Source of the DNA: Pusillimonas sp. T7-7
Lineage (GTDB): Bacteria > Pseudomonadota > Gammaproteobacteria > Burkholderiales > Burkholderiaceae_B
Direction of reading: 5' to 3'
Assembly (NCBI RefSeq): GCF_000209655.1
Contig: NC_015458.1
Location: forward strand, 1,426,001-1,490,000
Length of the DNA stretch: 64,000 nucleotides
Shown here: piece by piece, positions 18,064 through 26,920 of the stretch
Layout: every line of letters begins with the position of its first letter
Numbering within the stretch: position 1 is the stretch's first letter
Notes under the pieces: model-generated
The model's input: only the letters and a program-made list of their open reading frames with translations
The model's database searches: none
Told to the model about the DNA's origin: nothing
Made by a program: the position numbers and the translations under genes

Positions 18064-19157
18064 GCGCATTTCTCCTCGTGTTCCGCCGCTTCGTCTGCGG
18101 GACCCCGGCGCAGCCGGCGAATAAGATCCAGCTCCGACTGGAAGTCGACGTAATGCGGCAGCTTCAAGTGCGACACGAAGCCTGCAGCCTCGACGTTGTC
18201 GCAGTGCATCAGCACAAACTCTTCCTGCTGGGCGGGTGATTCGATATCTTCCTGGTATTCGTCGGCACGCAAGGCCCGGTCAACCAGCGCCATGCCCATG
18301 ACCTTGCGCTCGGCATAGCCAAAGGCCAGTCCGTAGCCTCGCGTGAACTGGGGCGGCTGTGTTTTACTGCCGACAAACTGATTGATCATTTCGCATTCAG
18401 TCACTTCGATATCGCCCAGCGGCACGGCAAAATCCAGTTCCTCAGGCTCGATCCAGACTTCGATCCGGCCTATGCGGATCTCTCCGGCAAAGGGATGGTT
18501 GCGGCCGTAGCCGCGCTGGGTCGAATAGCCCAGCGCCAGCAGAAAGCCCTCGTCGCCACGCGCCAGCGCCTGCAGCCGCTGCGCACGCGAAGAAGGGAAA
18601 TCCTGGGGCTCGCGGGTGATATCGGGTACCGCGCCGCCCCTATCGGTTTCCACATCCAGCAAGCCCTCTTGCGCCAGCATGTCCACCACCCGCGGGCAGG
18701 GTTGGGGCTGCTCTGCAGCGGCCTCTTCCACAGCCGGCTGTTCCGCTCCTTCGGCAAGCAGGGAAAAGTCCAGCAGACGATGGGTGTAGTCGAAGGTCGG
18801 ACCCAGGCGCTGGCCGCCAGGCAAATCCTTGAATGTGGCCGATATGCGCCGTTCCACATGCATGGTTTCAGTGCGCAACGGCACGCTGTAGGTAAAGCGC
18901 GGCAGCGTGGTGCGGTAGGCGCGCAGCAGGAATATGGCTTCCAGCAAATCACCGGCGGATTGCTTGATCGCCAGAGCGGCGAGCTCTTCGTCAAACAAAG
19001 AGCCTTCGCCCATGACCCGAGCCACTGCCAAGGGCATTTGATGGCGTATCTGCGCCACGCTCAGTTCGGGTTCCGACACATCGCCACGCCTTTTTTTAGC
19101 CAGCAAGGCATGGGCATTGTCTATGGCTTGTTCGCCACCTTTGACAGCAACATACAT
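18060..19157 (-). CDS. phnI: C-P lyase core subunit PhnI
   Basis: A 365-residue subunit of the PhnGHIJ core. With PhnG, H and L it displaces adenine from ATP with phosphonate to make ribose 1-phosphonate 5-triphosphate. Conserved stretches include YVAVKGGEQAIDNAHALL at the N-terminus, LAVARVMGEGSLFDEELAALA, and HSLLDFSLL-like and EFVLMHCDNVEAAGFVSHLK near the C-terminus. It starts directly after the phnH stop with GAGGTG upstream. The length agrees with the family. Confidence 0.93.
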   Translation of the reverse strand: MYVAVKGGEQAIDNAHALLAKKRRGDVSEPELSVAQIRHQMPLAVARVMGEGSLFDEELAALAIKQSAGDLLEAIFLLRAYRTTLPRFTYSVPLRTETMHVERRISATFKDLPGGQRLGPTFDYTHRLLDFSLLAEGAEQPAVEEAAAEQPQPCPRVVDMLAQEGLLDVETDRGGAVPDITREPQDFPSSRAQRLQALARGDEGFLLALGYSTQRGYGRNHPFAGEIRIGRIEVWIEPEELDFAVPLGDIEVTECEMINQFVGSKTQPPQFTRGYGLAFGYAERKVMGMALVDRALRADEYQEDIESPAQQEEFVLMHCDNVEAAGFVSHLKLPHYVDFQSELDLIRRLRRGPADEAAEHEEKCA

Positions 19158-19739
19158 TCAGATCACCTCTAGGATCTTGGTGCTGCGGGGCAAGCCCAGC
19201 AGCTCGCAACCTGCAGTCAGAAACAGATCGATTCCCATGGGAAAAGACTGTTGCGTGCGTTGCGCCCAGAAGCTCGCCGGCAAAGGCAGATTCATGGCGC
19301 GTTTGTTCAATATGCCCGGGCCGCTCCACACAGTGGCGGGCCCACCGTCCAGGCTGTTCAGCTGGACCATCACCGTGCATGACAAGTGGGGGTCGCGATC
19401 ATTTCCTGGATTGAAACGGGAAATATCCGTGTTCGCCTCCCCATCCAGAATCGCAAATGCGGCCTGTTCCGGCGCTTCCACCAGGGGGCAGCCGCAGTGA
19501 AATGACAGATTGGCCCGCACCGCCGGCGTATCCAGCGATGGGCTCAACCACAAGGGTGTATCGCTATCCAGCAGAGACAGGCACAATGCGTAGGTGGCGG
19601 GCGCCATACGGTCAAGGCCGGGCACATCGCTGACGGTCTGCACCAACCCCGGCTCAGACAAGGCATTCAGGGCGTGCCGGAATACTTGCTGCGCCGCGTG
19701 TATCGGCTCGGCGAAAGCCGGCAATAGTAATTTTTCCAT
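19158..19739 (-). CDS. phnH: C-P lyase core subunit PhnH
   Basis: A 193-residue PhnH protein, part of the core complex with PhnG, PhnI and PhnJ. Recognisable segments are HAAQQVFRHALNALSEPG near residue 13, TLWLSPSL-like, FHCGCPLVEAPEQAAFAI and the C-terminal GIDLFLTAGCELLGLPRST. Its ATG overlaps the phnG stop by one base (TGATG), consistent with equal-dose translation of the subunits. Confidence 0.92.
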   Translation of the reverse strand: MEKLLLPAFAEPIHAAQQVFRHALNALSEPGLVQTVSDVPGLDRMAPATYALCLSLLDSDTPLWLSPSLDTPAVRANLSFHCGCPLVEAPEQAAFAILDGEANTDISRFNPGNDRDPHLSCTVMVQLNSLDGGPATVWSGPGILNKRAMNLPLPASFWAQRTQQSFPMGIDLFLTAGCELLGLPRSTKILEVI

Positions 19740-20209
19740 CAGTCGTCCTCTCCTCGCACCATGGTGACGAAGTCCACTTTGGTGGCGGCGCTTTGCGCCT
19801 CTTTGGCGGCACGCTCGGCCATCTGCTCACGCTCCAGGGGCTCGATCAGATTGGCCATCCAGTAGTCCCGCCGTTCACCCTGCAAATGGGCATCGGCCAG
19901 TGCGGCCAGCTCCGCATGTGCTTTGCTGCGACCGGCTACATAGCTATAGCCATGACGACCATCGGCCAACTGCACCACACAGCGCGTGACGGTCATCTCT
20001 CCCAGATTGAAAGGCGATCCGCTTGCACCGGCACGGCCGCGAACCATGACCATGCCAATTTCGGCAGGCCGGATATAGCGGTGTTCATCCCGTCGCAAGG
20101 TATCGTCATACCTTGGCAGCTGCGTACCGGCGCATGCCAGCACCCGCATCCATTGCTGGCGCTGGGCAAGCGCATTGTTGCCGGCTTCGGCATCCAGACT
20201 AGCCCTCAT
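19739..20209 (-). CDS. phnG: C-P lyase core subunit PhnG
   Basis: A 156-residue PhnG protein. The region PAEIGMVMVRGRAGASGSPF, the following NLGEMTVTRCVVQL and the segment GYSYVAGRSKAHAELAALAD are hallmarks of the family. The start is the ATG at 20209 with AGGAGAACAAC directly upstream. It overlaps the last 11 bp of phnF, so the regulator and the enzyme genes are in one transcript. Confidence 0.92.
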   Translation of the reverse strand: MRASLDAEAGNNALAQRQQWMRVLACAGTQLPRYDDTLRRDEHRYIRPAEIGMVMVRGRAGASGSPFNLGEMTVTRCVVQLADGRHGYSYVAGRSKAHAELAALADAHLQGERRDYWMANLIEPLEREQMAERAAKEAQSAATKVDFVTMVRGEDD

Positions 20210-20921
20210 GTTGTTCTCCTGAAATAACGTGATACTTGAAACGATCGGCACGTGTGATGGAATTGGACAGCTCGAACGAAGCGCCCTGTGCATCGCAGGA
20301 AAGCGTACGTATACTGAGTACCGGCGTATGCCTGGGCATCAGCAGATGCAGTGCATCGCGCTGGGACGGCGCCCGTGCGCCTATCAATGTGGAAATACGT
20401 TTTAGCTTGACACCCTGCTGTGCCAGGTAAGTGCGCATCGAACCGCTTTTGTATGCATGCACCAATGCCTGGTGCCGCTCGGCAAAGCAATGGGTAATCA
20501 GGCTGATGGGCTGTTGATCCAGCAAACGCAGGGTTTCAAATTCGAGCACCGATTCACTGTCCTCCAGCTGCAGGGCTTGTACTTCTTCCGGTGTTCCCCG
20601 GCGTTTGCGCCGGCCCAATACAATGGCTTCGGAACTGAAGCCCATGTGTTCCAGAGTTTTGCTGTAGGCGCTCCCGGCATGCACCGGATAGATGATGGGC
20701 CGCGGCAGTACGCAAGTGCCGCGGCCCTTGCGACGCAATACCCGCCCTTCCGCAATCAGCTCATCGACAGCGCGGCGCAAAGTATGCCGGTTGACCCCAA
20801 AATTCTGCGCCAAAGTGGTCTCGGAGGGCAGGTAATCACCCGCCTCATAAGCCACCAGCTGCTCACGCAGTGCTTGAGCCAACTCCAGATATCTAGGTAT
20901 GACTTGTCTAGACATGTCCAT
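20199..20921 (-). CDS. phnF: GntR/HutC-family phosphonate operon regulator PhnF
   Basis: A 240-residue regulator. The N-terminal winged helix-turn-helix (SETTLAQNFGVNRHTLRRAV, about residues 33-52) is followed by a C-terminal UTRA ligand domain (about 85-235). The palindrome TGTCTAGACA lies within its first codons (20905-20914) and occurs again before phnD, so autoregulation is likely. The start is either the ATG at 20921 or the one at 20915. It sits between phnE and phnG. Confidence 0.9.
   Translation of the reverse strand: MDMSRQVIPRYLELAQALREQLVAYEAGDYLPSETTLAQNFGVNRHTLRRAVDELIAEGRVLRRKGRGTCVLPRPIIYPVHAGSAYSKTLEHMGFSSEAIVLGRRKRRGTPEEVQALQLEDSESVLEFETLRLLDQQPISLITHCFAERHQALVHAYKSGSMRTYLAQQGVKLKRISTLIGARAPSQRDALHLLMPRHTPVLSIRTLSCDAQGASFELSNSITRADRFKYHVISGEQHEG
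20901..20918. promoter_or_regulatory. Candidate PhnF operator overlapping the phnF start
   Basis: An 18-bp palindrome, GACTTGTCTAGACATGTC, perfect except for one position, with a 10-bp core TGTCTAGACA at 20905-20914. It lies in the first codons of phnF. Nearly the same sequence occurs before phnD at 22848-22865. GntR-family regulators bind short palindromes of this kind; assignment to PhnF is inference. Confidence 0.6.
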
Positions 20922-20957
20922 GTTTACAAAAAGGCGGATGGACCGCCAGGCTCCTGT

Positions 20958-21752
20958 TTAAATGAAATGCTTGCGCAAGCGCTGCGACACAATATCTATG
21001 ATGCTGACCGCAACAATGATGATGATGAGAATCGCGCACGTCTGCGCCAACTGAAAACCACGTATGGCTTCCCACAAGGTCACCCCGATGCCCCCTGCTC
21101 CAACCATGCCCACAACAGTGGCAGAGCGAACATTGGACTCAAAGCGATACAAGGCATAGGAAATCCACAATGGCAGCACCTGGGGAATGACGCCATAGAT
21201 GACTTCCTGCAGGCTGCTGGAGCCGGTAGCCCGCACACCCTCTACCGGACCGGGTTCGATCGCTTCGACCGCCTCGGCAAACAGCTTGGCCAGTACCCCT
21301 GTCGTACCCACAAACAAGGCCATTACGCCTGCAAACGGACCCAGGCCGACTGCCACCACAAACAGCATGGCAAAGACCATTTCATTAATGGAGCGAAAGG
21401 CATCCATGACGCGGCGCACCGGCTGGCAGATCCACCACGGCGCGATGTTCTCGGAACACAGAATGCCCAGTGGTATGGAGCACACAATCGCCAACGCCGT
21501 TCCCCATACGGCAATCTGCAGGGTGATCAGCATTTCGCTCATGTAGAACTTCCAGTTACGGAAGTCAGGAGGGAAGAAATCGGCGAGGAAGGTCCGCATA
21601 TTGTCGGCATCGCGCCAAAGCATGGCGGGATTCATCTCCGCGCCTTCCCATGACCACGCCAGGATCAAAGCCAGTGCGCCCCAGGCTAACCATTGAGACC
21701 ACGAGCGCTTGGGCTCCTGGTAGGACAAAGGGGTAGATACCAAACTTGTCAT
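20958..21752 (-). CDS. phnE: Phosphonate ABC transporter permease PhnE
   Basis: A 264-residue inner-membrane permease with several hydrophobic segments. The coupling region is [20 protein letters not shown] (about residues 165-184) and the binding-protein-dependent permease domain carries [19 protein letters not shown]. It forms the channel for phosphonates with the PhnC ATPase and PhnD binding protein. One permease gene is present rather than the split or duplicated forms seen in some bacteria. It ends 37 bp before phnF. Confidence 0.9.
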   Translation of the reverse strand: MTSLVSTPLSYQEPKRSWSQWLAWGALALILAWSWEGAEMNPAMLWRDADNMRTFLADFFPPDFRNWKFYMSEMLITLQIAVWGTALAIVCSIPLGILCSENIAPWWICQPVRRVMDAFRSINEMVFAMLFVVAVGLGPFAGVMALFVGTTGVLAKLFAEAVEAIEPGPVEGVRATGSSSLQEVIYGVIPQVLPLWISYALYRFESNVRSATVVGMVGAGGIGVTLWEAIRGFQLAQTCAILIIIIVAVSIIDIVSQRLRKHFI

Positions 21753-21816
21753 GACAAAAACCGTTATTGAGTCTGAGCCCCTTGTGCACCGCCGCTGTAC
21801 ACAAGGGGACTCTGGA

Positions 21817-22821
21817 TTACTTGGCGCTGGCTACTTTCTTATCAAGCTCAGCCATGCGGGTTGCCAGCTTTTCAAGATCCGCATCCAAAGCCGCGAGCTT
21901 TGCCTGCTTGTCGCTGTCGCTCAAAGTACTGTCGGCGACAACTTGGCTACGCTGTTTGAACAACTCAAGCTGACGGATGGGCAGCAACTGATCGTTGCTC
22001 GATACGCGGAACTTGCCCCACTGCAGGCCGGCCAGCACGTCCAGTTCTTGCTGATTGGCGCCGTAGTTGTTGAAGAAAGCCAGTATTTTCTGTTTGGCTT
22101 CTTCAGGCAGATTCTTACGCCATACGATAGGATCTGACGGAATCAGGGGCGAGCGCCAGATTTCCTTCAGTTGGGCGGCCTTTTCAGGATTCGTCTCTTG
22201 CAGACGCTCCATGCCCTCGGTATTGAAGGTGGCGACGTCAACCTGCTTGTTGGCCACACTCAATGCATTGACCTCATGGCTGGCATTCAAGGTGCGCTTG
22301 AATATCTGCTTGGGCTCAACATTGTTCTTGGCAAAGACGTAGTAGCCAGGAACCAGAAAACCCGAGGTCGAGTTGGGATCACCATTGCCAAAGTTAAGGT
22401 CTTTGGCGTTCTTCAGCATGTCTTCCACCGAATTGATGGGGCTGTCTTTATGCGCAATCAGCAGGCTCCAGTAGCCGGGCTTGCCGTCAGCCGCTACGGT
22501 TTGCATGATGACCTCGCCACCGGCACGATCAACCGCTTCCATGGCCGATTTGTTGCCATACCAGGCAACGTCGACTTTATCGAAGCGCATACCTTGAATA
22601 ATGCCGGCGTAGTCAGGCGCAAAATAGGCATTGATCTTCATGCCGGTTTGCTTACCCATGTCGGCCAGGAAGGGATCCCACTGCTCCCTCAGGTTCTGGG
22701 ATGACTCCGTTGAAATAATCCCAAAATTCAATTCTTTAAGCTCTGCAGCATGAACTGCACCAAACAGCGACATGCCGGTAACCGCGGTGGCCACTAGCGC
22801 TTTACGCATACCTTTGAACAT
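21817..22821 (-). CDS. phnD: Phosphonate ABC transporter periplasmic binding protein PhnD
   Basis: A 334-residue exported binding protein. A signal peptide spans about residues 1-26 ([20 protein letters not shown], then GAVHAAEL). The mature domain has [17 protein letters not shown] and [20 protein letters not shown], typical of PhnD. The ATG at 22821 is preceded by AGGAG at 8 bases. A palindromic operator candidate lies about 27 bp further upstream. Confidence 0.92.
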   Translation of the reverse strand: MFKGMRKALVATAVTGMSLFGAVHAAELKELNFGIISTESSQNLREQWDPFLADMGKQTGMKINAYFAPDYAGIIQGMRFDKVDVAWYGNKSAMEAVDRAGGEVIMQTVAADGKPGYWSLLIAHKDSPINSVEDMLKNAKDLNFGNGDPNSTSGFLVPGYYVFAKNNVEPKQIFKRTLNASHEVNALSVANKQVDVATFNTEGMERLQETNPEKAAQLKEIWRSPLIPSDPIVWRKNLPEEAKQKILAFFNNYGANQQELDVLAGLQWGKFRVSSNDQLLPIRQLELFKQRSQVVADSTLSDSDKQAKLAALDADLEKLATRMAELDKKVASAK

Positions 22822-22847
22822 ATTGTTACTCCTGCGGTGCCTCAGGC

Positions 22848-22865
22848 ACCTGTCTAGACAAGTCA
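22848..22865. promoter_or_regulatory. Candidate PhnF operator upstream of phnD
   Basis: It contains the perfect palindrome TGTCTAGACA (22851-22860) followed by AGTC. It matches the reverse complement of the site at phnF in 16 of 18 positions. It lies in the 75-bp spacer between the phnC stop and the phnD start, about 27 bp before the phnD ATG. This suggests regulation inside the operon, either at an internal promoter or as a roadblock. Confidence 0.6.
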
Positions 22866-22896
22866 ACACAAAAAAACCTGACGCGCGCAGAGCACA

Positions 22897-23733
22897 TCAG
22901 GCGGCAATTAAAGAAACGGGGAGCGGAATGTCTTTCTGCTGCCGGTCACGGACGGGCAGCACCAGACCGTCATCCAGATCACCGTCGTACAACTCATTCA
23001 GGAATGAGCCACTTAGCGCCTGCACCGTGCCGTCGTAGTGAATGCGGCCGGCCTTGAGCGCAACAACGCGCTCGCAATAACGCACGGCATAGTCAACCTG
23101 ATGCAGGGTGACGACGACCGTCTTTCCATCTGTCTCGTTGATGTCGGCCAGAATGTCCATGACTTTGCGTGCCGACTCGGGATCAAGCGAAGCGATGGGC
23201 TCATCGGCCAAGATGACCTCGGCCTCCTGAGTCAGCGCCCGGGCGATCGCCACACGCTGCTGCTGGCCACCCGATAGCGTAGAAGCGCGACGATGAGCGT
23301 ATTCGGCCAAACCCACCCTTTCCAGCGCAGCCATGGCGTGCTGTTTTTCTTCGTTGCTGAACAGGCCCAGCGAGCCGCGCCAGCGCGGTATGCGTCCCAA
23401 ACGGCCCAGCAAAACGTTGCTGAGTACGCTGAGTCGACCCACCAAATTGAATTGCTGAAAAATATAGCCAATATCGGCTCGTAAACGGCGCACCTGTCCG
23501 TTAAGACGGCCTGCCGACTGTACCGATTGGCCCAGAACCTGTATGGAGCTGTTGTCGTGCCTGTTGCCGCAGGCCAAGCCTGCCAAGTGCCGCAGCAGTG
23601 TCGATTTACCGGAGCCCGAGGCGCCTATCAGCGCAACCATCTCGCCCTGCTCAACGGCCAGGCCCAAATCGAATAGCACTTGCTTACCGCCAAAGCTTTT
23701 GTTCAAGCCTGCGACATGAATAGCTGGGTGCAT
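22897..23733 (-). CDS. phnC: Phosphonate ABC transporter ATP-binding protein PhnC
   Basis: A 278-residue ABC ATPase. Walker A is [13 protein letters not shown] (about residues 34-46), the signature [15 protein letters not shown], Walker [13 protein letters not shown], and the switch His is in [30 protein letters not shown] is typical of PhnC. It is the first gene of the phn operon, starting at the ATG at 23733 with AGGA 8 bases upstream, about 87 bp after a near-perfect Pho box. Confidence 0.92.
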   Translation of the reverse strand: MHPAIHVAGLNKSFGGKQVLFDLGLAVEQGEMVALIGASGSGKSTLLRHLAGLACGNRHDNSSIQVLGQSVQSAGRLNGQVRRLRADIGYIFQQFNLVGRLSVLSNVLLGRLGRIPRWRGSLGLFSNEEKQHAMAALERVGLAEYAHRRASTLSGGQQQRVAIARALTQEAEVILADEPIASLDPESARKVMDILADINETDGKTVVVTLHQVDYAVRYCERVVALKAGRIHYDGTVQALSGSFLNELYDGDLDDGLVLPVRDRQQKDIPLPVSLIAA

Positions 23734-23819
23734 AAATGAATTCCTAAAAAAGCCGGGCGACATATCGCCTTACAGGACAGCATCTTAGAAATTGCAGATG
23801 ACCAGCGGATTAAACAACC

Positions 23820-23837
23820 ATGACAGTTTTATGACGT
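23820..23837 (-). promoter_or_regulatory. Pho box (PhoB binding site) upstream of phnC
   Basis: On the minus strand this reads ACGTCATAAAACTGTCAT, matching the classical Pho box (CTGTCATAWAWCTGTCAY) in all but the first two bases. The two direct TGTCA-like half repeats are 11 bp apart. It lies 86 bp before the phnC start and about 18 bp after the terminator of the preceding operon, so it should activate phn transcription under phosphate starvation. Confidence 0.75.
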
Positions 23838-23854
23838 GGCAAGCGGCTCCAGGG

Positions 23855-23881
23855 AAAAAAAAAGCCGGGCGAGTGCCCGGC
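23855..23881 (-). terminator. Rho-independent terminator of the terC-hem-ppa operon
   Basis: On the minus strand GCCGGGC, a 4-base loop and GCCCGGC form a perfect 7-bp GC stem followed by nine T residues. It lies about 50 bp after the stop of the entericidin-like gene and separates that transcript from the phn promoter region. Confidence 0.85.
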
Positions 23882-23932
23882 GGATATTCTTTTATTGCAA
23901 GCGACCTGATACAGGCGCTTGTTATGGCAAAG

Positions 23933-24064
23933 CTACTTTACTGATTTGGAAATTGCCTCGCCAGCCTTGCTAATGTCTTGCCCTGCGCCATCGACGGTGT
24001 TTGCGCATCCGACCAGGCCCAGGCAGCCCACCAAAGCGCATAAAGCCAAAATCTTCTTGGTCAT
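23933..24064 (-). CDS. Entericidin-like small lipoprotein
   Basis: A 43-residue lipoprotein. The signal region MTKKILALCALVGCLGLVGC ends in a lipobox (LVGC, Cys20), followed by a short mature peptide with NTVDGAGQDISKAGEAIS, the pattern of the entericidin A/B family. The start is the ATG at 24064, with AAGGA about 7 bases upstream. In enterobacteria entericidins form an antidote/toxin pair linked to stationary-phase lysis; only one member is present here, so such a role is uncertain. It lies 32 bp after the FAH-family gene and just before the terminator. Confidence 0.8.
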   Translation of the reverse strand: MTKKILALCALVGCLGLVGCANTVDGAGQDISKAGEAISKSVK

Positions 24065-24096
24065 TTCATTCCTTCTTTAATGAGGTTTTGCCATTT

Positions 24097-24801
24097 TTAC
24101 GACGGATTCACCACGTTCACATGCAGCTCGCCCAGGCCGGCGATGGCGCCCACCATGGTATCGCCTGCAACAACCGGGCCCACCCCCTCTGGGGTGCCTG
24201 TGAAAATAATATCGCCAGCCTTCAGTTCAAACAAGCCCGACAGATAGGAGATGGATTCCGCAATATTCCATATCATCTGTGAAAGGTCGCTGGACTGTTT
24301 AGACTCGCCGTTCACGCTCAGTGAAATGGCGCCCGAATCCAGCGGGCCAGTCTTGTCGCGCGGATGCAGCGGACCTATCGGCGCCGACAGGTCGAATGCC
24401 TTGCCCACTTCCCAAGGGCGGCCCTGCTTCTTGGCTACGCCCTGCAGGTCGCGGCGGGTCATGTCCAGGCCGATGGCATAGCCCCATACGCATTGGGCTG
24501 CCTGCTCAACGGTCAGATCGCGTCCGCCCTTGTCCAGCGCCACGACCAGCTCGATCTCGTAGTGCAGATTGGATGTTTTCGGTGGATAAGGCATGTTGCC
24601 TGCCTGGCCATCTGCCACATTCAACAGTGCATCGGCCGGCTTGCAAAAGAAAAAGGGATCTTCACGGCCCGTAAAACCCATTTCCTTGGCATGCTCGGCA
24701 TAGTTGCGCCCAACGCAATAAACACGCCTTACGGGAAATACAGCGTTTGATCCGGCCACCGACAGCGCCGCCACCGGCAGTGCAGGAATAATGGTTTCCA
24801 T
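24097..24801 (-). CDS. Fumarylacetoacetate hydrolase family protein
   Basis: A 234-residue FAH-fold enzyme. Typical motifs are VYCVGRNYAEHAKEMG (about 28-43), FFCKPADAL, HYEIELVVALDKGGRDL with the metal-binding glutamates, and the C-terminal DIIFTGTPEGVGPV. Members cleave C-C bonds in acylpyruvates or decarboxylate oxaloacetate; fumarylpyruvate or acylpyruvate hydrolase is most likely, but the substrate is not fixed by sequence. It starts 1 base after the ppa stop. Confidence 0.87.
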   Translation of the reverse strand: METIIPALPVAALSVAGSNAVFPVRRVYCVGRNYAEHAKEMGFTGREDPFFFCKPADALLNVADGQAGNMPYPPKTSNLHYEIELVVALDKGGRDLTVEQAAQCVWGYAIGLDMTRRDLQGVAKKQGRPWEVGKAFDLSAPIGPLHPRDKTGPLDSGAISLSVNGESKQSSDLSQMIWNIAESISYLSGLFELKAGDIIFTGTPEGVGPVVAGDTMVGAIAGLGELHVNVVNPS

Positions 24802-25338
24802 TTATTTTTCTCCTTTGGCGTAACGTTCCGCGCTGTCGCGGATTTCTTTGAATGCAGCTTCAGGGCCTTCCCAGCCCTTGACCTTGACCCACTTGCCCTT
24901 TTCGAGGTCTTTGTAATGCTCGAAGAAATGTTGAATACGGGCCAGTTCTTCTTCGGGCAAATCGGATGGGCTCTTGATGTTCCGATAAGGAGGGTAAAGC
25001 TTGTCGACAGGTACGGCCAGCAACTTTGCGTCTCCGCCTGCTTCATCATCCATTTGCAATACGCCGATGGCCCGCGAACGGATCACGGCGCCTACCTGTA
25101 TGGGAAACGGAGCCAGCACCAGCACATCGACAGGGTCGCCGTCGTCGGAAATCGTTTGAGGGATATAGCCGTAATTGCAGGGATAGTGCATGGCTGTCAG
25201 CATGAAGCGATCAACAAACACAGTACCGGAGTCTTTATCGACTTCGTACTTGACCGGATCGGCATTCATGGGGATTTCGACAACAACATTGAATTCATCA
25301 GGCAATTTATTGCCGGCGGGTACACGGTCTAAGCTCAT
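24802..25338 (-). CDS. ppa: Inorganic pyrophosphatase
   Basis: A 178-residue family I pyrophosphatase. The signature [10 protein letters not shown] (about residues 65-74) holds the metal-binding aspartates; [15 protein letters not shown] and YPCNYGYIP are also family hallmarks. It hydrolyses PPi in the cytoplasm, pulling biosynthetic reactions forward. It follows hemY by 35 bp on the same strand. Confidence 0.95.
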   Translation of the reverse strand: MSLDRVPAGNKLPDEFNVVVEIPMNADPVKYEVDKDSGTVFVDRFMLTAMHYPCNYGYIPQTISDDGDPVDVLVLAPFPIQVGAVIRSRAIGVLQMDDEAGGDAKLLAVPVDKLYPPYRNIKSPSDLPEEELARIQHFFEHYKDLEKGKWVKVKGWEGPEAAFKEIRDSAERYAKGEK

Positions 25339-25373
25339 GCTTAATCTAACCTTAAGGATAAAAACAAGAAAAA

Positions 25374-26909
25374 TCAGTCGTGGCCGGAGCCGTGCCGCGG
25401 GCGATCTGACGTTTGCGACAGATCAACGCCGGGGATGGGAGCACTATCGAAATACTCGTCCAGATAGCTGTCCTGGGTATCAATCGGCTGTTGAACAGCC
25501 GGCGTCGCAGGGGCGACAGAGTCTGCACCAGCAGGGCCTGCTACGGGTTGGCCAGCGCTGACAAAGTCATCATCGTTGACAAAGTCGGCGGCACTGGCAG
25601 CCAGCGGTACCTGCATGTCGCGCAGCACCTGGGCCTCTGGGGGCAGTCGTTCAACATCGACCAGGGTTGGATCGCCGCGCGTATCGGCTGCAGGCAGGGA
25701 ACGGCTGGATGGAAGCACCGGCAGCACACCCGCTACACCGGACGCAAGACGCCAGTGTGTCATGGCATCGTTCGGACGACCCAGCCGGTCGTACAGATTG
25801 CCCAATAGTGCATGAATTCGCATATCGCTGCGTATTTTCATGCTGCGCAGCAGGTAACGTTCGCCTTGCCCCCACAATTGGCCGGTCAGGCACAAATTGC
25901 CCAGCGCAGCCAACAAGGCGGAGTCATCGGGGTGTGTCTTGAGCCAGTCTTCAGCTTTGCTAAGCCTGCGCGCCACGTGCTCGGGGGGGCATTGCGAATA
26001 GGCATTGAGCAGGCGCGGATCGAGGCGTGCCGATATACCTGTCTCGAGGATTTTCGAGGCTTCATCGATATTGCCCTGGGCTGTTTGGATATCAGCCGCC
26101 GCCAGGGCGACATCAGGTAATGCACGCTCATCGGACTTGAGATCTGACCAGATGGATTTGAAGCCTTCGACGCCGCCGGCACGCAAGCGCGCCGCCGCCG
26201 AAGTCTCGATCAATTGCACAGCCTCGGATTTTTCAAGAACGCCGCGACGCGACAACAGGCGCGTGAGTTCGAATACACGATCGTGATTGCGCAACTGCCT
26301 GTGTGCACGCAACAACAACCGGGTCGCATGGAAATAGCGCGTGGTGGCGTCTTGCAAAGGTTGCAGCAATACCAGTGCGTCTTGCGGACGATTCTGATCG
26401 AGATACATTTCTGCCGCCACAATGGCGGTGGCCTCGCTCAGGCGCGGGTTATCTTGCGCATTCTGGCGCGCCAGCGTCAGGGCTTCATCGCGCCGCCCAT
26501 ACTCACCCATATGTTGCGATGCCCGGGCCGAAGCAAGGCCTGCCAGGACTTTGCGGCTTTTGGACTTGCTGCGGGTCAGCAGTTTGGATAAGTCTTTTTC
26601 TGCGTCGGGATAGCGGCCTTCCAGCACGTTGATCCAGCCGTTTTCAAGCAATTCGTGCTCGCGCTTTTGCGAACGTTGGCTGCGCCACGAACGGAAACGT
26701 TCTGGCCGCACACCTATCCAGGCCAATACACGCAGCAGGCAATACAAAATGACGAAGCTGGCCAATATCAGCAATACGGCAAGCGTCAGGGAAAGTTCGA
26801 CGCGCCACGGCTGCGCAACAATCAGCACATTGCCGCTATGTTCGCGCAGCAACAAAGCCAGGCCTACCGCGGCGGCCAGCACCAACAGGGTCCAGAACCA
26901 GGTTCTCAT
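25374..26909 (-). CDS. hemY: HemY family protein (haem biosynthesis-associated TPR membrane protein)
   Basis: A 511-residue protein with two N-terminal membrane segments (about residues 5-20 and 40-65), then the HemY_N domain and TPR-like helices ([20 protein letters not shown] and later repeats). The C-terminal 100 residues are Ala/Pro/Asp-rich and probably disordered. The proteobacterial HemY with this architecture is not the protoporphyrinogen oxidase of Gram-positives; its exact role is unsettled. It follows hemX by 11 bp in hemCDXY. Confidence 0.88.
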   Translation of the reverse strand: MRTWFWTLLVLAAAVGLALLLREHSGNVLIVAQPWRVELSLTLAVLLILASFVILYCLLRVLAWIGVRPERFRSWRSQRSQKREHELLENGWINVLEGRYPDAEKDLSKLLTRSKSKSRKVLAGLASARASQHMGEYGRRDEALTLARQNAQDNPRLSEATAIVAAEMYLDQNRPQDALVLLQPLQDATTRYFHATRLLLRAHRQLRNHDRVFELTRLLSRRGVLEKSEAVQLIETSAAARLRAGGVEGFKSIWSDLKSDERALPDVALAAADIQTAQGNIDEASKILETGISARLDPRLLNAYSQCPPEHVARRLSKAEDWLKTHPDDSALLAALGNLCLTGQLWGQGERYLLRSMKIRSDMRIHALLGNLYDRLGRPNDAMTHWRLASGVAGVLPVLPSSRSLPAADTRGDPTLVDVERLPPEAQVLRDMQVPLAASAADFVNDDDFVSAGQPVAGPAGADSVAPATPAVQQPIDTQDSYLDEYFDSAPIPGVDLSQTSDRPRHGSGHD

Positions 26910-26920
26910 GCCATCGCCCC

